This document shows, piece by piece, positions 22,087 to 31,265 of a DNA stretch of 64,000 bases. Made by a program: the position numbers and the translations under genes. The notes below the pieces were generated by a model, which was not told the DNA's origin, made no database searches, and was given only the letters and a program-made list of their open reading frames with translations. The stretch spans positions 62,001-126,000 of the forward strand of contig CAMKSE010000011.1 of the NCBI GenBank assembly GCA_946415365.1, given 5' to 3'. The stretch comes from an uncultured Prevotellaceae bacterium (lineage in GTDB: Bacteria > Bacteroidota > Bacteroidia > Bacteroidales > Bacteroidaceae). Numbering within the stretch: the first letter of the stretch is position 1; each line of letters begins with the position of its first letter.

Positions 22087-22367
22087 AAATCTTCTATAAT
22101 TTATAATCTTTCTACACTTAAACAATTTTATCACTACAGGGACACTCCCCGTTGTGTTTACTCTAACGTCATTTCGCACTAAGAACGAGACGCAAGCCAA
22201 ACCGGGCTGCGCTGCAAAGATACGACTATTTTTTGAAAAGAGCAAGAAAGCAGTGACTTTTTTGCCACCACGTCACTTTGTCTTTATATCAGTCCCCATT
22301 GCGTTATTATCTTAAAACTTTTGTGGAGAATTCTTTTATCTGTAATTAAAAGTACCAGTATTTGTTA

Positions 22368-22859
22368 TTACTTTATCAGGTATAAAATGCATTTTATTCT
22401 TTCCCTAATGGTCTTTCTATCCGTGATATTGTTTGCAAGAATCACTTTTGATAATTCGAACATTTCTTCTGCGATAGGTTGTTTCTTTATTCCATCAAAT
22501 GCTATTGGCTTATTCTTTTCGGAGGTGCAGAAAGAAATGATGGTACAGTTGTCCAGAGGTATATTGTGATAGCTAAACTGGATACCCATGCACATGATAA
22601 AGACGCAGTTCGGTTTTATATTGGCATCGATATAAACGCCATCCAGAAGATTGAGTTCTGGATGTTCCAATGCGTATGTAACTACTCTAGCGACATGTGG
22701 CCTTAGAATTCCATTCGCCCTATGATTATCTACTAACTTCTTCTTTGCCCCCACACTGATGACATTCAAAGCGCAAAACACGCGAAATGCCTCAAGACTA
22801 TTATGAGGCATTCCACGCGTATATTCAAAGGCTTCTTCAATGACATTTTGTTCTAACAT
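22368..22859 (-). CDS. Hypothetical protein (163 aa)
   Basis: Intact AT-rich ORF; no recognised motif. Confidence 0.5.
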   Translation of the reverse strand: MLEQNVIEEAFEYTRGMPHNSLEAFRVFCALNVISVGAKKKLVDNHRANGILRPHVARVVTYALEHPELNLLDGVYIDANIKPNCVFIMCMGIQFSYHNIPLDNCTIISFCTSEKNKPIAFDGIKKQPIAEEMFELSKVILANNITDRKTIRERIKCILYLIK

Positions 22860-22900
22860 AATGTATAACTATAAGAACTTAAAAAGTACCTATTGTTAAT

Positions 22901-23470
22901 TTACTTTCTTATAAAAAATATAGTACCTCCATCTTTTCCAACAACGAATAAGGAGTCTTTAGTGATTCTTTTGACTATGGAAAAACCTTTCACATTCGTT
23001 TCTTGTCTGGGTCTCTCTTGACCTTGCTTATACTCTCCATTTTTTAGTCTTGAGAGTATTCCTTCTTTATACAATGTATCATTTGATAATCTCCAAGTGC
23101 CAGTGAAAATAGCATCATCATTATCTGCCAATATGCTTTCTTTGTCGCCTTGCATCTCACCAACTTTTTTTAAGGTTATCTTTATTAGTCGGTGCTCTAT
23201 TTCCTTCATTGTTCCATCGGCTTTGATAGAATAGAATACTTGATAATGCTTGTGTAAAGTATCCTTTCCCCCAAAAGCACTATCCTCTGTTAGCACCCAT
23301 TCCCAATCGCCAATAATGTTGGTGAAGTCAAGATTCGCTACTTCATTGTTTGATTCCTTAACATTTGCATTTTCTTGTTCAATCAGAGAAAGATGCGAGG
23401 GATCATTGTTCTTTGTGTTGCAGGCAACTATTGCCAAACAAAACATACTAAAATAAAGGACTCTCTTCAT
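22901..23470 (-). CDS. Putative lipoprotein (189 aa)
   Basis: MKRVLYFSMFCLAIVACNTKN lipobox. Confidence 0.65.
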   Translation of the reverse strand: MKRVLYFSMFCLAIVACNTKNNDPSHLSLIEQENANVKESNNEVANLDFTNIIGDWEWVLTEDSAFGGKDTLHKHYQVFYSIKADGTMKEIEHRLIKITLKKVGEMQGDKESILADNDDAIFTGTWRLSNDTLYKEGILSRLKNGEYKQGQERPRQETNVKGFSIVKRITKDSLFVVGKDGGTIFFIRK

Positions 23471-23605
23471 AACTCTTATGTATTTTTTCTGTTGCTCAAT
23501 TATTTCTTATAATTTCATCCCACTTTATTCAATTTTTGCCAGTACCACTTACGGACATTCCACCATGTCTTCGCAATGAAATGACAAATAGACCTAAATA
23601 ACTCA

Positions 23606-25897
23606 TTATTTATTCAAATACGAATGTGATTCAGCAATTCCTATTTTGACATCTTCTGTTCTCTCAATGATATCATTAAACTCATTAAGTAGTCCCAAAT
23701 CTCCAGTAAAAGAATAAAAATAAGGTTCTTCGTTTGCAATCCCATATCCTGTTAATCCGATATTACCATAAAGATTCTTTTCATTGATTATTTTTAATGC
23801 CATAACGTTATTTTTGTGCTTCTCTGCCATTTCATCAATAAAGTCTTTGGGCATATTATTTAATTCTTTTGATATAAACCTATAGACAGCTGTAATATCT
23901 GGAGCATTATTTGCCAATTTTTCATCCCACAATAGGTCATTTAATACTGCATCCATAATTCTTTTTCGATATTGCAGATCTATATTTTTGTCATTATATT
24001 TTTTTATCATCATCCTATATTCATTTATTATTTGCATTTCACTATAGAAATCATGTGTGCTAATAGAGAGATCACACCAAAAATGTAAACGTTCAAAAGG
24101 ATATTCTTTATTTATTAATTGTGAAGATGTGAAATATTCATTATAACCATGCGTTATCGTAGTCAAAACTTTGTCAATTTTTTGCCCACAGCATATATTT
24201 TTACTTCTAAAGGGCCATTGTGGTAGGGACAATCGTAAAGACATTGTAATGTTATTGTATCTTTCCAATAAATCGATAACATTATCGATTGTCCAAGATG
24301 CTTTATATGTGTCAGTAAAATCCCCGTCCCATGTGATGAATTTTGAAATCTCGGAATCTATGCTGTCACAATACATAGATGGTGCATAAGAAAAAACCAA
24401 AGCTCCTGCAGGATGCCCTTTTCTAATAGCGATTTGGGCATAAAGTTCGGATAGTTTGTAATTTTGATCTCCTAGATCTTTAGTGATCCATGATATTAAT
24501 ACATTTGCGAAAGGTATTTCTTTTCCAATAATAGCTAGTTCTTGTAGCGATTCGTTGATGTTTTTTATTGAGGAAATAATCATTTCTTGGTTATCTTTAA
24601 ACGAATATAGATCCTTAAAAATACAAAACATTTTGGCATAAAGGCAGCCTTCTTCAGCAGATAGTTTCATTAAACTCTTACTTAGGATTGTATCACCTGA
24701 TAGTAATGCTGATATACTTTCGACAAATGCCATATTAAATTTCCCATTTGGACGAGATTTATTTAAGGTGTCAAGTGCTACATGCAAGTCTTTCTTGCTT
24801 TCATCATTTCTAGCAGCATATTCAAACACAATAGGATGGATATAACGATAACCTTGATATTTTCCTAGTTTTTGATAAATTCTGATAGCTGTAGTATGGT
24901 CTGATGTTTTTAATGCCTTATGAAGCATGGCAGGGGTATACCTCCGTTCAACAATATTCAGATGTTCATCTCTTTTTATTTTTAGCCTCTCATGCACTAT
25001 TCCCAATCTAAAATAGGCTTCATCACTGATACTATCATTAACTGCCAATTCAATTGCTTTTTCTAAATAGTACTGTGCACTGTCATTCATGTTTAGTTCT
25101 GTATATAAAATGCCTAAACCTATTGCAGCTTGAGGGTAGTTGTGATTAACAGACTTCCTGTAATAATTGACTGCATCAAACAAATCAAATTTGATTACAG
25201 GTATTTGATATACTTTTTCCCCATTTTCATAATGCGGTAAATCTTTTCTAATATCATTTGAACTCAAGTACCCCATCCAATATTGAGCAACTGCATCATC
25301 AGCATCTGCAGCAAGCCTTAGCAAAGAATCGCCGAGCATATAATTAAAATCATGCCCGCCATATAAATACATTAAACCACGGAGCCTATCAATAATAGGG
25401 TCTTGAATACCTTTCATATTATCAAGAATTGTAGTAACTGTTTCATAGTCTTTAAAGTCGTAATATGTCTCTGCAATAATTAAGTTGCCATTTTTATATT
25501 GTTTTGGATTATTAATCATTGGTTCTATCACATGATATGCCTTGTCTCCCTCGTTATCAAAATATAAGTAATATCTTGCGAGTTTGATTCTTGCCTCTTC
25601 ATCACTGCCATCACCATTCTTTAAGCACTTTTCCATCAATTTCGCTGCTGTAATATTATCCACCTTGCTATGAGGGGCAAAGAAATTGTAATTAGAAATT
25701 AAAGAATGTGTGCATTTATTGGGTATTATTATCCATGCAAATAGAACCATTAAAATTGACATCATATATGGTATTATTCCTATTCGTCTAAAATTGGAGC
25801 ATATTAGTCTGGGATTTGTTGTCGTTTCATTAATATACCATAAATTAAGGCAATAACATCGCAGTTGACCCACGATAAACTGAAAATGAGCAGTCAT
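23606..25897 (-). CDS. TM-anchored Sel1/TPR-repeat protein
   Basis: 763 aa ORF; TM at MMSILMVLFAWIII; repeats AQYWMGYLSSNDIRK, AAIGLGILYTELNMNDSAQYYLEKAIEL; true start may be internal (25765). Confidence 0.6.
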   Translation of the reverse strand: MTAHFQFIVGQLRCYCLNLWYINETTTNPRLICSNFRRIGIIPYMMSILMVLFAWIIIPNKCTHSLISNYNFFAPHSKVDNITAAKLMEKCLKNGDGSDEEARIKLARYYLYFDNEGDKAYHVIEPMINNPKQYKNGNLIIAETYYDFKDYETVTTILDNMKGIQDPIIDRLRGLMYLYGGHDFNYMLGDSLLRLAADADDAVAQYWMGYLSSNDIRKDLPHYENGEKVYQIPVIKFDLFDAVNYYRKSVNHNYPQAAIGLGILYTELNMNDSAQYYLEKAIELAVNDSISDEAYFRLGIVHERLKIKRDEHLNIVERRYTPAMLHKALKTSDHTTAIRIYQKLGKYQGYRYIHPIVFEYAARNDESKKDLHVALDTLNKSRPNGKFNMAFVESISALLSGDTILSKSLMKLSAEEGCLYAKMFCIFKDLYSFKDNQEMIISSIKNINESLQELAIIGKEIPFANVLISWITKDLGDQNYKLSELYAQIAIRKGHPAGALVFSYAPSMYCDSIDSEISKFITWDGDFTDTYKASWTIDNVIDLLERYNNITMSLRLSLPQWPFRSKNICCGQKIDKVLTTITHGYNEYFTSSQLINKEYPFERLHFWCDLSISTHDFYSEMQIINEYRMMIKKYNDKNIDLQYRKRIMDAVLNDLLWDEKLANNAPDITAVYRFISKELNNMPKDFIDEMAEKHKNNVMALKIINEKNLYGNIGLTGYGIANEEPYFYSFTGDLGLLNEFNDIIERTEDVKIGIAESHSYLNK

Positions 25898-25916
25898 TGA
25901 TTTGGCTGCTCATTTT
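25883..25916 (-). terminator. Hairpin AAAATGAGCAG/CTGCTCATTTT
   Basis: 11-bp perfect stem overlapping the stop codon of the 25915-26361 ORF. Confidence 0.7.
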
Positions 25917-26361
25917 AACTTGCTAATAGTAGGTGTTTTCTCAAATATTTATTTATGGTCTCTGTAATAATAGAATCTATTTTCAAAGCGTTCTCTTCTA
26001 CTATTGGAGGAACTTTCAAACCATATTGTTCAAGGTTTAAGTTGGCTTTGAAAACATAGACATATGGTAGATTGGTGTTGTTGTTAATTTTGATGGTATA
26101 GCCAACATTATAATTGAAATCCCTGATGAATCTTGCGCCATTTGGAAATCTTGGATACCTGCCCATATTATCCCAAGCTATTGTTGAATCTGATAAGTAT
26201 CTTTTCATCCCATCAAGGTAATCACGCCATTGATATAGTGCCTCGATATTATTCTTGTTATAGGCATCAATTGCCTTGATTTCTTTATAGAGTTTAGAGG
26301 AAAACGTTACAAGTAACTTTGGTGGTAACTTGTCCTCCATTAACCAATATTGTTTTATCAT
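25915..26361 (-). CDS. Hypothetical protein (second gene of coupled pair)
   Basis: 148 aa; overlaps upstream ORF by 4 nt. Confidence 0.5.
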   Translation of the reverse strand: MIKQYWLMEDKLPPKLLVTFSSKLYKEIKAIDAYNKNNIEALYQWRDYLDGMKRYLSDSTIAWDNMGRYPRFPNGARFIRDFNYNVGYTIKINNNTNLPYVYVFKANLNLEQYGLKVPPIVEENALKIDSIITETINKYLRKHLLLAS

Positions 26362-26615
26362 TTCTTCCCATACCTTTTACCTATATTATTGATGACATCA
26401 TCTGCAATAACAGTTCCTCTTGCCAAATCTTCCTCTAACGTGTAATCAACCACAACAGCCTGCATGGGTTCGTTAGACTCATTAATAGGTAGTTTGGAAA
26501 GGAAATCTTCGTATTGTTCTTTTGTCAAATCTCCTACCACATTCATAAACTCTTCTAAAGGTAGATTACTTATACGTGTAATATCTAAACTACCATCTTC
26601 TTTTAAAAACTCCAT
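26358..26615 (-). CDS. Hypothetical small acidic protein (first gene of coupled pair)
   Basis: 85 aa, MEFLKEDGSLDITRISNLPLEEFMNVVGDLTKEQYEDFLSKLP. Confidence 0.5.
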   Translation of the reverse strand: MEFLKEDGSLDITRISNLPLEEFMNVVGDLTKEQYEDFLSKLPINESNEPMQAVVVDYTLEEDLARGTVIADDVINNIGKRYGKK

Positions 26616-26732
26616 AATCTATTTTGTTTGTTTATAAATATCTATTTTTTGGCAAAAATAAGGATATAATCTGATAAAAACAAATTCTACGTGATATTTA
26701 TTAGAAAATAAGATAATAAAACATATTATAAT

Positions 26733-27152
26733 ATGAATAAGAAATTGATTAAACTAACTGAATCAGACCTTCACAAAATTGTGAAGGAGTCTGTAGATAA
26801 AATTGTAAATGAAGGTTTTTGGAATAACGCACTATCAGCCATTGGTAGAGGTGTACAAGACTATAGGGCAAACAGTAGAATTGACAAAATGAAAGCCAAC
26901 CAAAATAATATAAACCAAATGGGAGGAATGCAGTCACAATCACAAAAAGACCAACTTCAGTTATCAAATTATGCCCAAAACTTAAAACAATCTGCCGAGT
27001 TTATAGCAAACTATGCTACAGGAATGTGGAATGATGGAGAACTATCAAAAAAAATACAGATGCATTTAAAAAATGTTCAGTATTATGCAAATATGATAGC
27101 TAAATATTCAGGGAATTCATACAATAAAGAAGATGATTTAGATAATTTCTAA
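26733..27152 (+). CDS. Hypothetical protein with LTESDLHKIVKESV N-terminal motif
   Basis: MNKKLIKLTESDLHKIVKESVDKIVNEGFW..., 139 aa. Confidence 0.55.
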   Translation: MNKKLIKLTESDLHKIVKESVDKIVNEGFWNNALSAIGRGVQDYRANSRIDKMKANQNNINQMGGMQSQSQKDQLQLSNYAQNLKQSAEFIANYATGMWNDGELSKKIQMHLKNVQYYANMIAKYSGNSYNKEDDLDNF

Positions 27153-28126
27153 ACAACCATCAGACCAACTCTAATCTCTGACCATTTACGAACAAGTCCA
27201 ATTGACTTGTCAAACATATGGGCGAATCTCTCTGATTCGCTCATTTTTCTTGTGTTCCAACGATACACAGCCTCGTCAATGTATGACTGCAAATGTTCAT
27301 CAGACACATCGTGGTAACAACCCACAATCATTCTCCTGAAGTGACTCCAAAAGCCCTCAATGCTATTGGTAAACACGTCACCATTGGCATACTCTTCAGC
27401 ACCGTGAGCAACAACAGCGTGGGTGTAACCCAACGTAGCAAGCCCATTGTAGGCAGCAAGTTCATCAGTGATGACTCTTGAACCTTCAGCAACGAACTGT
27501 TGAATGATAGGCTGCAATGTGGCTCTATCTGTCTTTTCCACTACGATAGCGTGAACGTAAGTAATAGGCTCTTCTTCACCCTTACTGTTAGTAAAGGTGC
27601 TACGCTCCATCATACCGAAGACAGGTGTCTTAGTCTTCGTTGAACGTCCTTGGGTTTTGGGAGTACGCATTGACTTGTGCTTCCACTTCTCCTTACCACC
27701 AATATACACCTCATCACACTCTACAGTACCCTCAAATGACTCAGCATCAGTCTGAGGGTAAAGCAAACGTACCTTCTGAAGCATATACCAAGCGGTATTC
27801 TGAGTCACCTCTATATTCCTTGCAAGCTGATAGGAACTGATGCCCTTTTTATGAGAAGAGATAAAGTACATAGCCAAGAACCACTTGATAAGTGGTAGTT
27901 TGGTATTCTCAAAGATAGTACCAACGAGGCAAGAGAAATTCTTACCACAAGTCTTGCAACGAAACTTACCATCTTTACGTACCACACAGTGATGACCACC
28001 ACAATAAGGGCATACAACATCACCGTCAGCCCATCTACTTTGGATGATGGCTTGTTTGCACTTCTCGTTAGAGTTGAAATACGAGGTGAGTGAGATAACG
28101 CTGTTGAACTTCTTGAAATCTATCAT
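27149..28126 (-). CDS. IS1595 family transposase
   Basis: 325 aa; zinc ribbon CPYCGGHHCVVRKDGKFRCKTCGKNFS, ISXO2-like ECDEVYIGGKEKWKHK, SIEGFWSHFRRMIVGCYH. Confidence 0.9.
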   Translation of the reverse strand: MIDFKKFNSVISLTSYFNSNEKCKQAIIQSRWADGDVVCPYCGGHHCVVRKDGKFRCKTCGKNFSCLVGTIFENTKLPLIKWFLAMYFISSHKKGISSYQLARNIEVTQNTAWYMLQKVRLLYPQTDAESFEGTVECDEVYIGGKEKWKHKSMRTPKTQGRSTKTKTPVFGMMERSTFTNSKGEEEPITYVHAIVVEKTDRATLQPIIQQFVAEGSRVITDELAAYNGLATLGYTHAVVAHGAEEYANGDVFTNSIEGFWSHFRRMIVGCYHDVSDEHLQSYIDEAVYRWNTRKMSESERFAHMFDKSIGLVRKWSEIRVGLMVV

Positions 28127-28164
28127 ATTGCTATCGTTTTATAAACTATAGCAAAGATATGGAA

Positions 28165-28188
28165 AAAGTCCAGCGATTGCTGGACTTT
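28165..28188 (-). terminator. Hairpin AAAGTCCAGC-GATT-GCTGGACTTT
   Basis: 10-bp perfect stem followed on minus strand by TTTTTCC. Confidence 0.8.
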
Positions 28189-28203
28189 CATATGTATAGA
28201 TGA

Positions 28204-29871
28204 TTATTTTAGGTCAACTTCGATGTTATTGCCTAAATTAAAACCAAACAATAGAAAAACTATAAGTATTATGGGGAGAATCCATTGCCAATATTGTAAC
28301 CAAAATAAGCTCAAATCGTTTGACATAGAAATAGCAAGTATAGCAAAAGCACCTACAAATAGGATAATTTGAAATAGTACTTTCTTCAAAAAAACAGCTC
28401 TGTCATTTTTGTATTTTATTTCTTCATTTTTAGCTGTTATTACGTTTGCGTCGTCAATTTTAGCTATAATTTCCTTAAAATAATTATCGATAATATTTTG
28501 TTGGCTTGACTGATTTTTCTTAAGATTTTCTATGAACATGTCGAACCTTTCATTCATCTTCGATCCAATTATATCTGACATGTCATTTATTTTATTAAGT
28601 GTTTCTTCATGCCTTTCTTCATCCTTTTTGTTTTTGATCTCGATAATATTTTGAATGTTTTGCTGTTGTTGAAAAACGGGTGACAATTTATTAAATAAGC
28701 GAAGGATCTTTGTTGCAATAAGTGTGTTCTTGTCAAGCGCCTCTTTGTATCTAGAAAAAAGTATCCCAGCAGCAGCCTCAAGTTCCTGGTTTTCTCCCGC
28801 GATTCCTTCGAAAACATAACTTACTTTTAAAGGTGGTGTCACAATAATATCTAATTTGGGCGTCCAATAATAATAATCGGTTTTCTCGTAAATCTTATAG
28901 GGTTTATTATCACACATAAATTCTATCACAAACGGCTCATATTTTTTTGCTTCAAAAAAGAACTGTACCATTTTGCCATCTGCGACTTTTTGCGTTTCTC
29001 CATTGATTTGGTATGTACAATTATATATCGACAAGTTAGTGTCGTTAGCCCCAATTGTGACTTCTATCTTTTCCTTTTTGAAATCAAATGACTTAGGTTC
29101 TTTATAACCAATTTTGCTATCTTTTAGTGTTTGACTGTGGTTCTCCCATATTCTGCGGCAAATGTATGTGATACCTATATGAGTAAATAATACGAATCTT
29201 TTGAACAGCATTTCCTGGTTTGGATTAAACTTCATATTACCATGATTATCCCAGTTACGTAAATTCACTAAAAGATTGAAAGCATTATCAAAACATAGTT
29301 CTTTAGCAGATGAGGTGTCAGCATCTTTGTTATTTAAATTGTATGCCGATAATATGAAATTTTTAAAAGATTGTCTCTGATGCCCTAATGTGTCACCCTT
29401 TTGTTTGTTAATAGGTGGAATGCCAAAGTGTTGGAGTATAGATTTGGTGGTATCGTCTTCAAATTTATAAGGATATGTACTGTTTTCATGTGACATGTCG
29501 CCTAACAATAAATTCCTTTGTTTTGTCAAACTCTTTTTTTCTGAAGTTATAAAAAAGTATTCTTCAACAGCCAATAATACTTTGGGTTCCTCAACCTTGT
29601 CGATTTTCCAGTGACATGCTTGTCTTGATTTTTTTACATTTTTATTGTGTTCGTCCTCATTTTCACTAGTTTTAACCTTGTTGGTATAAGCATCAAGCAG
29701 GAAATGCATATGCAAAGAATTACCATAATTTGCTGGATCATCTTTATCAGCAATATCAAAACTTTTAATGAATTGTAAAAGATCTGGAAATAGTAATCTA
29801 CAGAAATTTGCTTTTAGCATTAACTCTTCTGATTTTTCTTCACTCTTTGGCTTTTCTAATAAGGATTTCAT
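28204..29871 (-). CDS. HEPN-like domain protein with coiled coil and two C-terminal TM helices
   Basis: LLVNLRNWDNHGNMKF (R-x4-H HEPN-like), coiled-coil NKINDMSDIIGSKMNERFDMFIENLKK, TM VLFQIILFVGAFAILAIS and WILPIILIVFLLFGF. Confidence 0.55.
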   Translation of the reverse strand: MKSLLEKPKSEEKSEELMLKANFCRLLFPDLLQFIKSFDIADKDDPANYGNSLHMHFLLDAYTNKVKTSENEDEHNKNVKKSRQACHWKIDKVEEPKVLLAVEEYFFITSEKKSLTKQRNLLLGDMSHENSTYPYKFEDDTTKSILQHFGIPPINKQKGDTLGHQRQSFKNFILSAYNLNNKDADTSSAKELCFDNAFNLLVNLRNWDNHGNMKFNPNQEMLFKRFVLFTHIGITYICRRIWENHSQTLKDSKIGYKEPKSFDFKKEKIEVTIGANDTNLSIYNCTYQINGETQKVADGKMVQFFFEAKKYEPFVIEFMCDNKPYKIYEKTDYYYWTPKLDIIVTPPLKVSYVFEGIAGENQELEAAAGILFSRYKEALDKNTLIATKILRLFNKLSPVFQQQQNIQNIIEIKNKKDEERHEETLNKINDMSDIIGSKMNERFDMFIENLKKNQSSQQNIIDNYFKEIIAKIDDANVITAKNEEIKYKNDRAVFLKKVLFQIILFVGAFAILAISMSNDLSLFWLQYWQWILPIILIVFLLFGFNLGNNIEVDLK

Positions 29872-29981
29872 ATTTAATTGTTTTAAGAATTACATTGCAA
29901 AAATAGCAAAAAAAAATAGTAATTACAAAATAATAAAGAAAAAAGTGACAACATTAAGAATTCTTTATTATCTTTGCACTT

Positions 29982-29998
29982 GATTAATGGCGATTAAT
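29982..29998. promoter_or_regulatory. Operator-like palindrome GATTAATGGCGATTAAT (hicA copy 1)
   Basis: 3 nt after TATCTTTGCA; TTAAT-GGCG-ATTAA inverted repeat. Confidence 0.6.
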
Positions 29999-30047
29999 TC
30001 CGATTTCTTGCATAAGTAACTTAGTTAGTCACAAACTGCAAAGAGAT

Positions 30048-30260
30048 ATGGGAGTATATACTGTTCAGGAAGTCATTTGGGCTTTAGAGCAAAATGGCTG
30101 GAAGCAAGTACGCTGTAGAGGAGATCATCGTCAGTTTCATCATGATGGGAATCGTTATGTGATTACTGTTGCAGGCAAACTGCACGCTGATGTCAAAAGG
30201 GGTATCTTAAAGAACATTGAACGCCTATCAGGTCTTAATTTTAATGAGATCTTAGGCTAA
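30048..30260 (+). CDS. HicA family toxin-like protein (copy 1)
   Basis: VIWALEQNGWKQVRCRGDHRQFHHDGNRYVITVAGKLHADVKRGILKNIERLSGL. Confidence 0.85.
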   Translation: MGVYTVQEVIWALEQNGWKQVRCRGDHRQFHHDGNRYVITVAGKLHADVKRGILKNIERLSGLNFNEILG

Positions 30261-30276
30261 GATTGCTGTTAATCAG

Positions 30277-30318
30277 TGGGCGATTTCAAGGGTAAAACCT
30301 TGAATTTGCCCATTTTTT
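30277..30318 (+). terminator. Intrinsic terminator after hicA copy 1
   Basis: TGGGCGATTTCAAGG...CCTTGAATTTGCCCATTTTTT. Confidence 0.8.
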
Positions 30319-30365
30319 ATGTCTACAATTTTGTGATTATATAATAAAACTGTATCTTTGCAGCG

Positions 30366-30383
30366 GACTAATGGCGATTAATC
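30366..30383. promoter_or_regulatory. Operator-like palindrome GACTAATGGCGATTAATC (copy 2)
   Basis: 3 nt after TATCTTTGCA; same motif as copy 1. Confidence 0.6.
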
Positions 30384-30435
30384 TCATTGAGACAGAAAAA
30401 TATGCGTAAATAGTGTTTACCAATTTTTGTGTATC

Positions 30436-30648
30436 ATGGTTGAGGTTAAGATTCGAGATGTAAAAAAGGCTTTGCGCCTTTTGGGTTGGGTATTGGTGAG
30501 AATTGAAGGCAGAAGATCCTACTATCAGCATCCCGATGTCCCTTATGGGTTATCTATTGTTGGTTATGGATGTGAAGTCGTATCTTCAGATAAACTCTCC
30601 CTCCTGGAACAGTGTTTGGGACAGTGCTTCTTCCCAGTTTTAGCATAG
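30436..30648 (+). CDS. Degenerate HicA-like protein (copy 2)
   Basis: VKKALRLLGWVLVRIEGRRSYYQHPDVPYGLSIVGYGCEVVSSDKLSLLEQ; HicA pattern but catalytic His position is Arg. Confidence 0.6.
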   Translation: MVEVKIRDVKKALRLLGWVLVRIEGRRSYYQHPDVPYGLSIVGYGCEVVSSDKLSLLEQCLGQCFFPVLA

Positions 30649-30810
30649 CGCAGCTATTAATCCACTGGCGGGGAGTGGCTAATAACCATATTCCCGCCTT
30701 TCATTTGTATAATCTAAGTTCAGCGTGACGTCTATATACCTATGTCGAGACATAGTTAATTATTGATAAATTCTTGCTACTTTCAATTATTCTTTTTATT
30801 TTTGCAACTG

Positions 30811-30826
30811 GATTAATAGCGATTAA
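30811..30826. promoter_or_regulatory. Operator-like motif GATTAATAGCGATTAA (copy 3)
   Basis: 4 nt after TATTTTTGCA; same motif. Confidence 0.6.
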
Positions 30827-30913
30827 CACCGTGTGGGAATATATATTTTAATTTCATTAATTAAGAACAATTTAATTCTGAAGTAAAAATTAGGACTAGA
30901 AGAGTCAAACAAG

Positions 30914-30992
30914 TGGTACTCGCAGGCTTCGGTCTGACATGGTTGCCTGTTCCCATGAAACCGCATAATAGGAGGATGCGACGAGCAGGTAC
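30914..30992 (+). ncRNA. Candidate three-way-junction leader RNA upstream of hicA copy 3
   Basis: Possible outer stem GTAC.TCG/CGA....GTAC, inner stems CAGGC/GCCTG and CGCAT/ATGCG. Confidence 0.3.
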
Positions 30993-31031
30993 ATAGTTCA
31001 CCAGATTGTCAAACACTTTTATTTTTCCTAC

Positions 31032-31238
31032 ATGGTATATAGTGTTCGTAAAGTGATTCGTATCCTCGAGCAGGATGGTTGGTATTTAGATAGAGAAGAA
31101 AGCAGTCATCGCCAGTTTAGACACCCAAGGAAGCCAAATGTGGTAACTGTAAGTGGACATAAAATGAGTTCTGACGTTCCTATAGGCTTACTTCACGCCA
31201 TTGAATCACGAGCAGGAATTAAGTTTCCTAGAAGATAA
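31032..31238 (+). CDS. HicA family toxin-like protein (copy 3)
   Basis: VIRILEQDGWYLDREESSHRQFRHPRKPNVVTVSGHKMSSDVPIGLLHAIESRAGI. Confidence 0.85.
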   Translation: MVYSVRKVIRILEQDGWYLDREESSHRQFRHPRKPNVVTVSGHKMSSDVPIGLLHAIESRAGIKFPRR

Positions 31239-31265
31239 CAAAATATAGTAATTGCTGTTGATCCA

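Larger units (their letters stand above)
27139..28197 (-). mobile_element. IS1595-type insertion sequence (ends tentative)
   Basis: Intact transposase; 8-bp direct repeat AGATGATT at 27131-27138 and 28198-28205 as possible TSD; terminal inverted repeats not identified. Confidence 0.4.

Noticed and set aside
25766-25897. N-terminal 44 residues of the 23606-25897 ORF
   Set aside because: Start codon falls in the loop of the upstream gene's terminator; translation more likely starts at MMSILMVLF, so the extension is not argued as real
30901-31000. Possible tRNA-like element in hicA copy 3 leader
   Set aside because: No T-arm GGTTCRA or acceptor stem; kept only as a generic structured-RNA candidate
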